From: Chitinophagaceae bacterium
Lineage (GTDB): Bacteria > Bacteroidota > Bacteroidia > Chitinophagales > Chitinophagaceae
DNA: 64,000 bases
Reading direction: 5' to 3'
NCBI GenBank assembly: GCA_016721085.1
Contig: JADKJI010000016.1
Coordinates: forward strand, 62,001 to 126,000
Shown here in pieces: positions 1 to 10,709 of this stretch. The translations under genes and the position numbers were made by a program. The number at the start of each line of letters is the position of its first letter. Position 1 is the stretch's first letter. The notes under the pieces are model-generated. The model searched no databases. It had not been told where the DNA came from and was given only the letters and a program-made list of their open reading frames with translations.

Positions 1-1
1 C

Positions 2-244
2 GGAGAATGGACATACTACTCTACATATTCTTATGCAACCATTAATAAATCTGAAGTTGTAATAGCCTTAACCGCTATTAGAAGCAAGAACAGTCTTTTG
101 AATATTGTTCAGATTATTCCTAATGAATCTTTTTTAGCCGACCAGAACAGCTTTTTAGGAGGACTTGAAATTGAGGAAGGATCTGCCACAAACATTTCTC
201 ATACAAAAGAATTCAGACGTAAAAAGGGTTTTGATGAAAAGTAA
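2..244 (+). CDS. C-terminal end of a family C-like protein (5' end outside window)
   Basis: The reading frame is open from the first bases of the window to a TAA at 242-244, giving about 80 residues without a start. The visible part reads GEWTYYSTYSY, then a hydrophobic stretch and LGGLEIEEGS, and ends in a basic tail. It resembles the middle of the N-terminal domain of the secreted proteins at 5050-6945 and 22832-24174, but this rests on eye comparison of short stretches. It lies 74 bases before a family A gene on the same strand, which matches the C-before-A order further downstream. The function is unknown. Confidence 0.55.
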   Translation, partial: GEWTYYSTYSYATINKSEVVIALTAIRSKNSLLNIVQIIPNESFLADQNSFLGGLEIEEGSATNISHTKEFRRKKGFDEK

Positions 245-318
245 AAGACCAAGTTCAGACCAGGTAAAGGACTTAGAGATGCAATTAATTAATTTGATTC
301 TAGTCAAAATAAAGTAGA

Positions 319-2400
319 ATGAAAATTACATTTCCTTTCCTTTTCTTTTGTTGTTGGTAGGTCGCAATTTGTTACAGCACAACCAAAACCTAAGCAAAAA
401 GAGAAAGAAAAACCTCCTACTCAAAAAGAAATGGAAGAGTTGATGAAGGAAGCCCAGAAAGCTTTGGATGAAATGGATCCGGAAGACAAAAGAATGATGG
501 ATAGCCTGGGTATTAAAATGCCTTCGTTCAAGGAAGTTCCAAATATTGGTGATGCCAAGTTGAAGAAAGCTTTTGAAGATGATACCCGATTAGTGCCGTT
601 GAAAGATAATGCGCGAATTGCCAGCATCTATAAATTCCCTATCACAGAGTCAAATGTTGCCACTTACTTGTCATCAACAAATGTTAGCGTTGTTTCAAAA
701 CTGGATGTTGCAAAAAATCACAAGCTGAACAAGCCTGGCAACAGGCAAAAACGAGTTACCATTCTTCACAAGCTCTAGGTAATGCTGCAGTTAGTTTTTT
801 TATGATGGGCTATCCAGATATTGCTGTATATATGATGGGTAAAGCTTGTTCAGAAGATCCTGCCAATACTGATAATCTGAGTAATTACGCATCCATGCTT
901 TCGATGTGCGGTGGAGAACAATTGGCTATTCCTTTACTTAATTCTCTTAATAAGAAATTCCCCAAAAACAGTACAATCCTGAATAATCTGGGTCAGGCTT
1001 GGTTTGGTTTGGGTGATATTGATAAGGCTACAAAATATTTGGATACAGTTATAAGAATGTACAGATATCATCCTCAGGCAAACCTTACCCAATCATTAAT
1101 TGATGAAAGTAAGGGGCAATCTAGTGTAGCGGTTGAGCATATGATTAATTCAATAAAACACGCCTATACTAAGGAAAAAGAAGATCGATTAAGAAAGCTA
1201 GGGCATAAACTAAGCTCTAAGGATATTGATTGGCCATTCAAGAAAAAAGCTGATCCACTGGCATTTGCTTCATTCAAAAGACCACCATATCCCAAAAACG
1301 TTGATGAATGTATTTCACTTGAAAAAATATGGGATCAATTTATAGAAGATATCGAAAAGGAAGGGAATAGGTTAGGAAGGCAATTGAAAGCTGCTGAAGA
1401 AACCTTCCAGAAATTGCAACAACAAAGAATGCAGGAGAATATTTCAATTGTAAGAGCATCAATAAATGCAGGAGCCCCTCAGGGAGAACTTACTGTTGTT
1501 CCATTTTTTACTGCAAAAGCCGCATTGAAATTAAATGAGATATATAGTGATAAAACAGGCAGTTTGGCTTTTCGAATGAATGAAGTGCTTAAAAAATTGG
1601 CTTATCATGAAATTGCCATGGTACCCAATTTTCAAGCTTATGAAACAAATATTCATATTCTGGATTCATTGGACTTAGAACAAACCGGTGAAGGATTACC
1701 TAACAAGGATTTTTGTCCAAAGAAAAAAGCAGTTGCAAATGAATTACTGTTAAGTTATAATCCTCCTAAAGAACAGTTGTATAATGAGTATTTGCGATTA
1801 TACAGGGAAAAGATGGATGAAGAGATGAATTATTTGCAATACACTATGTGGCCCGATGAATATGAAGTGGCTAAATTAAAAGCAAAACTGGCCTGGCTAG
1901 GGTTACTGAAAGAGAATGGTGCCAAATATATTACAAGGTATAAATGCGAAATAAAGCCTCTTAATTATAAGATGGGCCCATTAGCAGAATTTGATGATGT
2001 GCATTGTGAGTACCATAGTAAACTTGATCTATATGGTGGATCAATTAGCCTGGATTGTAGCCGGATGACTACTAAATTGGATTTGGGAGTGTTCAAAGGG
2101 ACTTTAAAACAGGATATGAATAAGGACACATTTAAAGAGCAGTTTATGAATTGCAGTGTAGAAGTTGGTATAAGTAAAAGCGTGGGTGTGGAGAAAGGTC
2201 CTTTAAAAGCTGAAGCAACGGCAGGTGCAACAATTGGAGCTGAGTTTGATCGAAAAGGTCTTAAGGATGTAGTAGTGAAAGCTGGAGTGGGAGTAAGTGC
2301 TGGCGCAGGTCCTGCTACTGTAGAAGCTGGCGTGGAGGGTACGATTAGTATTATTAGCGGAGCCACAACTTTTGAAGGTAGTGGGATATTGCGGAAGTAG
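319..2400 (+). CDS. Family A1: secreted TPR/coiled-coil protein with glycine-rich C-terminus (frameshifted)
   Basis: I read this as one gene of about 690 codons interrupted by two single-base frameshifts. The ATG at 319 starts a signal peptide whose continuation, ending VTAQ, is one frame over; the slip lies in the T-rich run near 341-356. A second slip lies at the A run near 713-717, where the frame continues as SQAEQAWQQAKTSYHSS. TPR-like helices cover about 930-1100, a charged coiled coil about 1350-1440, and the last 80 residues (about 2160-2395) alternate Gly, Ala and Val in a beta-like pattern. It is homologous along its length to 25357-27500 and to the second half of 6977-10058. Family B follows at 2511. 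The role is unknown; a periplasmic or surface location is inferred from the signal peptide. Confidence 0.75.
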
Positions 2401-2427
2401 TCGGGAGTCTTTAGTCGGGAGTCAGAA

Positions 2428-2475
2428 GACCGGAAGACCGAAAGACCGAAAGACCGAAAGACCGAAAGACCGAAA
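2428..2475. repeat. Octamer tandem repeat, six units of GACCGAAA
   Basis: Six consecutive 8-base units lie between the family A1 stop and the family B1 start; the first unit has one substitution (GACCGGAA). The motif returns in opposite orientation downstream of family B3 near 29,350-29,383. Confidence 0.85.
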
Positions 2476-2510
2476 GTATTCGTTTTGCTAGTTACTTAAT
2501 AAAACTGGAA

Positions 2511-4352
2511 ATGAAAAAGCTGTTACCATTTTTTGTTATGATGATTGTTGGGTTTACTGCGATGTCGCAGAAGAATCAGCAACAGATTATAGAGGATAGT
2601 GTGTATGGCTGGTATAAAGTGTATAATTATAAAGCAAATGAGTATAAACCTCAGGTAGCTTTTGGCAGAACCTATACTCCCAAACAAAAGGCTTATGTTG
2701 ATTCAATAGCTAATTGGATACAGGCAAGTTATATTCCCAAGGGCGGTATCGGTGATGTTAAACGAAAACTACTTTCTCCAAGTAGTGTATATATATCATT
2801 GGAGTCGCTGCCCCAGGCTTACGGGGTAACAGCATTTACCTGGAGTATGTTCGTTAAGCCAGATGGAAAGCATGATATAATCAGGGAGACTGAAATTCCA
2901 TTTGGGGTTTTTGCCAATGAAACGAATGGTATGCCAATTCACTTTCTTTGTACTCCCAAACAATATTATTTTACAAGACCTGGTTCTGCTGAAGAGAGGT
3001 TTGCTTTTACTGAACCATCATTAAGAAAGAAATATGATATCACACAATTACCTCAATTAAAGAAATTCATCACTTTTTATTCTCAGGCTTCTATTTATGA
3101 TCGTAATGCTGGATTGGTTGACGCCGTTTTATTGTCAAAAGACAACAGAATGCCCTATATACAAATTACTAAGCGGGAATATCTGGGGCTTCTTCCAGAT
3201 GCAATAGAACGTAAGTTTCAGGAAGAGAAAAAGTATGCTGAAAAGAATTGGCCGGAAGGTAAAGTGAGGGATAATGCACTTATAGAAGCCGTTGCAAGAA
3301 AGGAGAAACGATTACTGCGGTTAAAAGAAAATCTGGATCGTTACAAGAATCGTTTGGATGAACCTGCTGAAGTATTCAGTATTCAGCCAAGTATTCTATT
3401 AGAGAATGCTAATGATATATTTACTGGCGATGGAGGTCATTCCAGTAAGTATGGAGTATATAAGGTGGATCCCGAAATGATCGCAAAATGCAAAGAAGAT
3501 AACCCTCAATGGGTCCTGATAACATGGAATTGGATAGCTAATGACCCTAAGCTGGTTCACATGCATGAATCTATCATCAATAATTTTAATTTCCAATACG
3601 TATATGATTTTTTCTTCGATAAGGAAAAAGTTAAAGGCAAGCCTTATAAACCATTAAACGATCCTACTCCCATAAAATCAGAAAATAAGACAACGCTTTC
3701 TGAAACTGCTTTGAATTCTTCAAAGGATAGCAAGGTTCATTTTTTTGAAGATTTTTCTAATTCAGTAGTTGGACAAAAGCCGTTTGGATGGTATTCCGAA
3801 ATGAGTGGTGCTGGCACACATGCTCTTGTAACTTCACTTGGTGAAGGAGAAGGAAAGTGGTTAGCCGTTAAGGGTAATAAAGTCAATCCGCTAAAACTTA
3901 AAAAACCATTACCCGCAAACTTCACCCTTCAATTCTCAGTAGCTGTACCAAAAGGGTTTACCTGGGGAGGTAAGTCGTTGGAATTGGTTCTGGCCTCTCA
4001 GATAAAAGAAGGCATAGATGACCAATCCTTAAGCTTTAAATTAAGACCTGGTTTTGATGGAAGAGCAGGTTCTGGTGAATTAAGTACTTCTTTTAAACAA
4101 AACGCATATAATCCAGCTAAATACGGTGATGTATCTGGCTTTTCCAACAATTTACCCTTAAACCGAATCGAAGTACAGATTCGAAAAAAAGGAAAAGATA
4201 TAACGGTTTTTATTGGTGGAAGGCAAGTCAATTCATTTTCAACCACTATGACTTCAGATATTTCCTTTAATTCTTTATGTTTCAAACATTCCCGTAGTGA
4301 TGCACCATCAGAAGTCTATTATATAGGTAATATAAAACTCACAACCGATTAA
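2511..4352 (+). CDS. Family B1: secreted protein of unknown function with LamG-like C-terminal domain
   Basis: This intact frame encodes 613 residues. A signal peptide ends near MSQ at residue 20. The first 380 residues contain the family B landmark MPYIQITKREYL (around residue 215), a lysine/glutamate-rich helical part, and a later segment with NPQWVLITWNWI. The landmark and the order of segments recur in 6977-8377 and 27506-29339. After a linker, residues of about 405-610 begin FFEDFSNSVVGQKPFGW and look like a concanavalin/LamG-type beta sandwich, also present at the end of 27506-29339 but absent from the cassette 2 copy. The gene follows family A1 and is followed after one base by a small secreted protein, so the three probably form one transcript. 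I do not recognise a characterised family. Confidence 0.8.
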   Translation: MKKLLPFFVMMIVGFTAMSQKNQQQIIEDSVYGWYKVYNYKANEYKPQVAFGRTYTPKQKAYVDSIANWIQASYIPKGGIGDVKRKLLSPSSVYISLESLPQAYGVTAFTWSMFVKPDGKHDIIRETEIPFGVFANETNGMPIHFLCTPKQYYFTRPGSAEERFAFTEPSLRKKYDITQLPQLKKFITFYSQASIYDRNAGLVDAVLLSKDNRMPYIQITKREYLGLLPDAIERKFQEEKKYAEKNWPEGKVRDNALIEAVARKEKRLLRLKENLDRYKNRLDEPAEVFSIQPSILLENANDIFTGDGGHSSKYGVYKVDPEMIAKCKEDNPQWVLITWNWIANDPKLVHMHESIINNFNFQYVYDFFFDKEKVKGKPYKPLNDPTPIKSENKTTLSETALNSSKDSKVHFFEDFSNSVVGQKPFGWYSEMSGAGTHALVTSLGEGEGKWLAVKGNKVNPLKLKKPLPANFTLQFSVAVPKGFTWGGKSLELVLASQIKEGIDDQSLSFKLRPGFDGRAGSGELSTSFKQNAYNPAKYGDVSGFSNNLPLNRIEVQIRKKGKDITVFIGGRQVNSFSTTMTSDISFNSLCFKHSRSDAPSEVYYIGNIKLTTD

Positions 4353-4353
4353 C

Positions 4354-4909
4354 ATGAAAAAGTATTACCAAGAATATCATTCTGCTGATAACAATCAACC
4401 TCATTAGTATTTTGACGCTGTCGGCTCAGAATATTCCCTTAGGAAGCTGGACATTCATAACAGACAGCCAGGGAAATTCTTATGGTTCAGAAAAAATGGT
4501 TCAGGGCAGGAATTATACAAAAGCTGTTTTCAATTTCGTAAGTGCCACAAACTATGAATTCAGTTTAGTTGCATATGATTCCCTAACTGGCAAATCGGCG
4601 CAGGTTACTGAAATGGGCAGCTATAGTTTTACTGGAAAACAATTCACACTTCAACCCAAAGCAAGCGAAACGGTTTTTGGGAATGGAGGAAATAAATCAT
4701 TCAATTCAAGGAAAATCAATAACTCACTTCAATCAGTTATTTACGACTGGCAATTGGAGGGTGTTCGTGGGTCAATAAAGATGGCTTCATTAGTGGTTAT
4801 TCCAATGAAAAATGGCTTTCGGGAAGGTGAGTTTTACTCAACCAAGTCAAGAGGAGCATCCAGTTCAGGACTTGCCATACGCAGAAGGGCTGCGGCAAGA
4901 GCATTATAG
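4354..4909 (+). CDS. Small secreted lipocalin-like protein (frameshift in signal peptide)
   Basis: The ATG at 4354 begins only one base after the preceding stop. In its own frame it stops after 17 codons, but one frame over the codons give a clean hydrophobic signal peptide ending TLSAQN, so a one-base slip in the A run at 4357-4361 is likely. The mature part of about 160 residues starts IPLGSWTFITDSQGNSYG and contains FNFVSATNYEFSLVAYD, the pattern of small lipocalin-like domains in Bacteroidota. The C-terminus is basic and alanine-rich (RRRAAARAL). The function is unknown. It probably belongs to the transcript of cassette 1. Confidence 0.6.
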
Positions 4910-4985
4910 TTTGAAAGGTTATCAGCCTGTCTATAAATGACGGTAATAGGTATTTACAGTCTCTTAAATGCTTGAGTTCAGGCAA

Positions 4986-5005
4986 TATCCCATTTTTAAG
5001 GGATA
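4986..5005. promoter_or_regulatory. Palindromic TATCCC-N8-GGGATA element upstream of family C1
   Basis: The outer six bases form a perfect inverted repeat around an AT-rich spacer. The GGGA end lies 46 bases before the ATG at 5050. Twenty-two bases after GGGA comes TACCTTC, a possible variant of the Bacteroidota -7 element. The same arrangement occurs before 14270 and, less symmetric, before 16590, which suggests an operator or an alternative sigma recognition site. Confidence 0.5.
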
Positions 5006-5049
5006 TGAGCCCTTAATTCTATGCCTACCTTCAAATCAGAAATTTTGTT

Positions 5050-6945
5050 ATGAAACAACTATTTATCCTTGTCGTAAGTTTAGCAGTAAGTATTCAGCTT
5101 TTTGCACAAAAGGAGAAGTTTGATTTAGTTACCTATACTCCACCTGCTAATTGGAAAAAGGAAGCACAGCAGAATGTAGTGTCTTATACTTTTATGAGCA
5201 AGGATAAAACAACCTTTTGCCAGTTAGGTGTTTATAGAAGTACAACCAGTAAAGGCAGTATCGAACTTGATTTTGAGAGTGAGTGGAAGGACTTGGTATT
5301 AAAAACGTATAAGGTAACAACTGCTCCGGAAGGCAATGAAATTGTTGAAGCAGATGGTTGGAAAGTGAAATCAGGAGCCAGCAATTTCAGTTTTGATGGA
5401 GGAACAGCCATGGTATTACTTACTTCTATGAGTGGTTATAATAGGGTAGTAAGTATAATTGCTCTTACAAACAGTCAGGATTATCTAAAAGATATTGACG
5501 CCTTTCTTTCTTCTATTGATCTTGAAAAACCTGCTGAAACGCCTGCCCCACCTGTAAATAATCCTGGGGCTGATAATTCGATAATGGGTACCTGGACAGC
5601 AACTTCCAGCGATAATTCCAATTACAGGGTTAAGAACGGTGTAATGAATTATATAATGAAGCAGTATACGTTTAATGCTGACGGCACCTATATTTTTGTT
5701 TCAAAAGCATTTGACCCATTGATGAATAATATTATTCTAGGTAAGGAGAATGGTAGTTTCCAAATCAACGGTGCTTCTATAACTGTGAGCCCAAAGAAAA
5801 GTGTTCTTGAAGCATGGAGCAAGAAAAATGGAGGCGATGATTTCGACAAACTTTTGAATAGCCAACCTGTAGCCTTAGAGAAAGTAACCTATCAATTCAG
5901 GAAGCATTACTTTTCAGGCATTCAGGAAACCGATCTTGTATTGCAGGCAGATAAACCAACAAAAAGGGATGGCCCTTTTAGTAGAAATGATTCTTATCCA
6001 AATGCATGGTATTACAGCCCTCTCTCCAAATCACATCCGTTGATAGAATATCCTGGACAAGCAAAATCAGGAACAGGAGGTCAAGTCCCTGTCGTAGCTC
6101 CGGCAGTAACGCCGGCCGTAGCTAAGGCTGATGGCTTTCAATACACTACTACAAATTTTGATGATGGATGGACGAGCACCGTGCAGGAAGATTGGGTACA
6201 AGTAACTAAAGGTGCCATTAAGATATTGGTTCATTATCCAAACAAGAAATCGGATGAATATAACTCAGATGTAATGGCCGGACTTAAAAATGCATGGAAT
6301 GTGTTAGTGGCGCCAAGGTATTCAAGTGCTGCCAACATGGTGTTCAAGCCGGTAAGTAGTTTTGAGACTATTGATTTTGCAGAAGCTGACCTTACTGAAA
6401 TGGGAACTGGTAAGGTTGTACATGTGGTATTCTTCAAAAAGAATTTCTCAAATGGAGCAGGAAAATATATTGAATTCATTACACCTGATAAGGCCACATT
6501 TGAAAGGGAGTTCGGTGTGTATAGTACAGAATCTTATGCCGACATCTGGACAAAGATGGCTAATATGGCAGGATATAACAAATTCGCTGTAGCTCCTTCA
6601 GATCTTAAAGGAAAGTGGACCAATAACTTTTCCGGCATTACTCAATACGTGAATGCATATACAGGATTCAGTGCTGGCATGGATACTCACTCTTCTGCAC
6701 AGGTGTATAATTTCGGCCCGGGAGCTACTTATAAATGGCAACTTTCTGTTGCCAGTGGTTTTGTAGGAAATATTAAATTTCAGAATGTAAAATCAGAAGG
6801 TAAATTCAGTAATCCAAGTATTTGGCAAGTGCATTTCTCAGATCTGGAAGGGAAGCCAAAAACTTACAATGTATCCTTCTCTTGTATAAAAGGGGCTCGT
6901 GTGTTATGGATCGATGGAACCGCCTATGGGAAGGATCCTTCTTAG
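5050..6945 (+). CDS. Family C1: secreted multi-domain protein with lipocalin-like modules
   Basis: The 631-residue protein has a signal peptide ending LFAQ (residue 20). Residues about 22-165 form the N-terminal domain common to family C (FDLVTYTPPANWKKE and, later, FCQLGVY); its layout recalls PsbP/DcrB-like folds but I cannot prove that. Residues about 175-330 begin IMGTWTATSSDNSNY and resemble a lipocalin-like domain. A proline- and alanine-rich linker follows, and residues about 355-625 begin FQYTTTNFDDGWTS and contain LKGKWTNNFSG, a second lipocalin-like segment. The last part matches the C-terminus of 22832-24174. It is followed after 31 bases by the B2-A2 gene. The function is unknown. 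Confidence 0.8.
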   Translation: MKQLFILVVSLAVSIQLFAQKEKFDLVTYTPPANWKKEAQQNVVSYTFMSKDKTTFCQLGVYRSTTSKGSIELDFESEWKDLVLKTYKVTTAPEGNEIVEADGWKVKSGASNFSFDGGTAMVLLTSMSGYNRVVSIIALTNSQDYLKDIDAFLSSIDLEKPAETPAPPVNNPGADNSIMGTWTATSSDNSNYRVKNGVMNYIMKQYTFNADGTYIFVSKAFDPLMNNIILGKENGSFQINGASITVSPKKSVLEAWSKKNGGDDFDKLLNSQPVALEKVTYQFRKHYFSGIQETDLVLQADKPTKRDGPFSRNDSYPNAWYYSPLSKSHPLIEYPGQAKSGTGGQVPVVAPAVTPAVAKADGFQYTTTNFDDGWTSTVQEDWVQVTKGAIKILVHYPNKKSDEYNSDVMAGLKNAWNVLVAPRYSSAANMVFKPVSSFETIDFAEADLTEMGTGKVVHVVFFKKNFSNGAGKYIEFITPDKATFEREFGVYSTESYADIWTKMANMAGYNKFAVAPSDLKGKWTNNFSGITQYVNAYTGFSAGMDTHSSAQVYNFGPGATYKWQLSVASGFVGNIKFQNVKSEGKFSNPSIWQVHFSDLEGKPKTYNVSFSCIKGARVLWIDGTAYGKDPS

Positions 6946-6976
6946 TACTAGAAGATTATTTCGTTAAATAACTGCA

Positions 6977-9900
6977 ATGAAGTACATTTTTGTTTTTCTA
7001 TTGTCTCTTGTTGGCAGTCAAATTTCTGCCCAGCCATGTGACTTAGGGACTTTGTTAAAAAAACCTGGTATTTGGAAGGAAGGAATGAAGGGTGGTATGT
7101 CTGGAATAATTGCCAGCGACCTCGCAAGAGAAAAGAAAGTGGTAGCTCAGTTGCACGCAATGATGCAGTCGCATTATTCCCCTGTTGCTGTTGAAATCCT
7201 ATATAATGGAGTGTATAATCCTTCATTTGCATGGATGTCTGCCATCCAGTATAGTTATAGTATTATTCCCTTAAGGATGTATTGCCAAGAGGGAAAGATT
7301 GTGACTGAACATGAAAGTAGTGGCCATTTTTATATTGGAGCCAACATCTTCGACTCGGAAATCTATGATGTTTATACAGAAGAAAATGAACCTGGCTATG
7401 GGTTTCATTATATGTCAGACTTACCAGAGCTTAAGAATGGTGTTTATTATTTTAAGCAGAAAAATGTGAGACTTGCATTCGATCTTCCAGGTAAAGCAGC
7501 TGGATGGCTGATAACAATTGATGATAAGCTTCCTTATAGTTATGTTACCAGAAAGGAGTTTTTAGAAAAGCGGAAGACGATTTTACAAAGGCAGGAGAAA
7601 GCAAATATTAAAAGCTTTGATGAAACTGTTGTTACAAAGAATAAAGAAAAGGCTCTTTATGAAGTGGAATATAAGAACGACCCAGTAAAATGGCAACGCT
7701 ATTTAAAAATGGATTACCAATCTGTTTTGGATGCAAATGAGAAGAACAGAGTCAAGTTTGCCAATTACTATAAAGCTGCCTATGTAAAGCTGGAAGAACA
7801 AATGCGAAAGCCAGCAGATGAACTTAATCAGATAGCTATTGTAAAGGAAGATCCACACGATTTCCTGAATTACCTTTTTACCACAGACGATGATGGCTTT
7901 GGTAAGATTTTGATCAAACCCAATCCTTCCTATTTTAATCCCAAACTTCCTCGATCCATACCTCATTTTTTCTTTATTCACCAGGTGGGTCCATACGATA
8001 ACGAGGTTGCGAAGAAGATTATGGATGAAATGATTGCAGCTATCGATATGCAGGCACTGAAGAATATGTTAGGAAAAGAACCATCAGCTGTGGCAGCATC
8101 AAAAGGCACTCCTGTAAGTCCCGCTCCGAAAACAACAAAACCCAAAGCTCTGGTTGTTGATTATGATGTATATAAAAGGGAAGCAACTCCGGGATTTAAA
8201 ACATCTACTCCTGCAAGTACAGTTTCGGTTATTCCAGCTCTTCCTGTTGTTGATGCTGCAATAAAGTCCAAGGCAATAGCTATGCAATTGACAGCTGCTT
8301 CAATGCCAGGATATTTGTCAAATATTCAATCTATCATCGATAGTAGATTAACAGATGCAGCAAAAGAAAAATACTAGAATCCTTTTTGAAAAGCTCAAGT
8401 CAAATCCTGTTGAGTTGGCTGATATTGGAGTGATACTATATTATAAAGGAGCTATTACAGAAGCACTCTGGTGTCTAACAAAAGCAGCAACACTACAACC
8501 GGGTAGTGAATACATTCTCAGTAACCTTACCGGTATCATGAATATGTCACAGGCAGAAGCAACCGCTTTGCCAGTGTTGCGATATCTGAATAAGAAAGTT
8601 CCAAACAATTCTACAATTCTAAATAATCTGGGGCAAGCTTTATATGCTTTAGGGGAAACGAATAGTAGTAAAGCAGTACTGGATTCCTGTATACGAATCT
8701 TTGCCTATCACCCGCAAGCAAATATGACAAGGGCTGTAATTGCAAAGAAAGAAGGGAAGACTTCCGAAGCAACCGTATTCATCCAGAAAAGTATCTGGGT
8801 AGCTTATAGTGAAATGACGGATGATTTTGCTGGTAAGAACGGTATAAAGTTGGATTACGCCGCTTTGCTTAACAGGTTTCACCCAACAAGTACTGAATAC
8901 ATAAATGCCAATAGCTATCGCCCTCCTCCGCAATGTGAAAATGTTGAAATGGCTGAAGAACTGGAAGCAAAATGGGATGCATGGACAGACAGGACGCAAC
9001 AAATAACAGCAAAAGTGTCTGCTGGCCTTGAAGCAGCTTCAGCGAATTACCAGAAGCAGGTGCAGCAACAACTTGCCAACAAAACGGGTAGTGCTACAGT
9101 TTCATTAGGGCCGTTGCATGCGAAAGCGGAAAAGCTGTATCATATTTATATGGATAAATTAAGCGAAGTTCAAAAAAGTGCACAGGAATACTTCGACAAT
9201 AAATATAGAAGAGATAAAGAGTATCTGGAAAAGGAACATTCCGATGCTTTGAAAAAAATCGAAGAAACATTAGGTAAACAGGCAGGTGAAGGCAAGGGAG
9301 CTATTGGAGAAGCCTATTGCAGTGCCATTAATGCAGCAAATAATATCTACCTGATGGGTATTGCAGGACTTAATAATGGTTTTCAGGGAAAATTCTCAGA
9401 ACCAATACGATCCTTGAATAGTGAACTGATGTATTGGAGTCAGTTTCTTCCAGGACCTACAGCATTTCGAGAAATGCTTTATTATGAGAGAGCCATATTC
9501 GCTGTGAATCCAATGTTAATGCATTCTATTTTTATTCAGCCTTGTCTTACAAATAATAAAACCAAGGGTACTTTTGAAGCGCCAGATGTGAAAAGTGCCT
9601 ATTGCCCTATCAGTTTCCGCTTCAAAGTATCTTTTGCAAAAGTTACTGGAGATTGTGGCAAGTTTGATTTGGAATTAGAAGCCGATGGGGTGGTTTTTAA
9701 TTTTGAAAGAGATTTCGTAAATAAAAAATCAACAATAGCAATAGGTGCTGGTGGTTCATTAGATATGCATAATATGGTTGACGGTGTTTCAAAAAATGTT
9801 TTAGTACCTTCCTTTGTAGGAACAGGAGTTGATGCAGGAGGAGCAGGAGTTGGAGCCAAAGGTCAGTTCTTTATTGAAATGGATGGAGCTGGTGTTACTG

Positions 9901-10058
9901 ATCTTGGATTGAGAGGAGAAGCAGGTGTTGAAGGCGTGCTGACTGATAAAGGAGATGTGAAAATTTCTGGTAAGATCGGTATCAATTCTGGCGTGGATGT
10001 TTCTGCTACTCCAGGGGCGGTGGCGATTGGGCAGGCGATAAGTGGGGTGCTTAAATAG
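6977..10058 (+). CDS. Family B-A fusion protein of cassette 2 (one frameshift)
   Basis: Two open frames, 6977-8377 and 8355-10058, overlap by 23 bases. The first has a signal peptide ending ISAQ and the family B landmark LPYSYVTRKEFLEKRK, but no LamG-like tail. Its last residues (PGYLSNIQSIIDSRLTDAAK) match the part of family A1 that lies just before that protein's TPR region, and the second frame continues with the A1-like TPR and glycine-rich C-terminus. The simplest reading is one B-to-A fusion of about 1027 residues with a single-base slip near 8365-8376. A and B are separate neighbours in the other two cassettes, so the fusion argues that they work together. The alternative is two overlapping genes with the second starting at 8355 without a signal peptide. 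Confidence 0.7.
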
Positions 10059-10112
10059 TCGGGAGTCAGGAGTCAGGAGTCGGGAGTCAGAAGTCAAAAT
10101 TCAAAATTCAAA
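10056..10112. repeat. Heptamer-like repeat (GGAGTCA / AAATTCA)
   Basis: Directly after the B2-A2 stop there are imperfect 7-base repeats of GGAGTCA type that grade into AAAATTC repeats. Related short repeats follow the stops of 2400, 17830 and 36099. Confidence 0.6.
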
Positions 10113-10124
10113 AAATATAGAAAT

Positions 10125-10619
10125 ATGAAAAAGACAGTATTGTTTATTGTTGGTGTTCAAGTTGTAATGTTATTAAGCGCATGTAATTTTAGTAAGGGGG
10201 TTAAGAAGGATCTTTCTACAGGACTTACTACATCTTATAATGGACTTTCCATTGAAGACGTTTATTTGGCGGAAGATGAAGAGTCGAATAAAGTATCTAC
10301 AAATACTTTGGCTTTGGGAAGTAAGATACTTATTGTTGTTACTGGTGTAGGGAATTATACACTTAAAGACGGTAAAGTATTCCCTGGATGTACAATTATT
10401 CTTAAAGATTCCGCAGGTAAGGAAATTCTTAATTTACCTGATGCTTTTGCTGACCAAAAAGATGGCTTACCAGAAAAGGAAGCAAGTACTTTAAAAGCTA
10501 CATTGACAACTGGTGATCCAATGGTGGTTGGACAGAAATATCATTTCAGTGCTGTGTTCTTTGATAAATTGAAAAAAGAAAGCACCATCGCTACCTCTGT
10601 AGATGTTATAATGAAGTGA
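10125..10619 (+). CDS. Small lipoprotein of unknown function
   Basis: The 164-residue product starts with a lysine pair and a hydrophobic stretch ending MLLSAC, a good lipobox with Cys at residue 20. The mature part is acidic, with a beta-rich pattern (LALGSKILIVVTGVGNY, FPGCTIILKD) and no catalytic motif that I recognise. It is the last gene of cassette 2 and is followed by a strong bidirectional terminator. The outer or inner membrane location and the link to the family A and B proteins are inferred only from the lipobox and position. Confidence 0.75.
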   Translation: MKKTVLFIVGVQVVMLLSACNFSKGVKKDLSTGLTTSYNGLSIEDVYLAEDEESNKVSTNTLALGSKILIVVTGVGNYTLKDGKVFPGCTIILKDSAGKEILNLPDAFADQKDGLPEKEASTLKATLTTGDPMVVGQKYHFSAVFFDKLKKESTIATSVDVIMK

Positions 10620-10656
10620 TATCCATTAAATACGGATAGACTATATTAAACATAAG

Positions 10657-10690
10657 AAAGCCGTTCAGGAGATTTCCTGAACGGCTTTTT
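10657..10690. terminator. Bidirectional rho-independent terminator
   Basis: A perfect 14-base-pair stem (AAAGCCGTTCAGGA with its complement) encloses a GATT loop and runs into T residues on the plus strand and A residues upstream. It separates the convergent genes ending at 10619 and 10710. Confidence 0.95.
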
Positions 10691-10709
10691 CGATTGATAA
10701 ACAAGATGA

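Noticed and set aside
2428..2475. Phase-variable coding repeat
   Set aside because: The octamer array lies after a stop codon and before a complete start, so a change of copy number would not alter a reading frame.
10125..10619. Toxin-immunity pair reading of the B2-A2 protein and the small lipoprotein
   Set aside because: No nuclease, protease or pore motif is visible in the A or B C-termini, and the equivalent lipoprotein is missing from cassettes 1 and 3.
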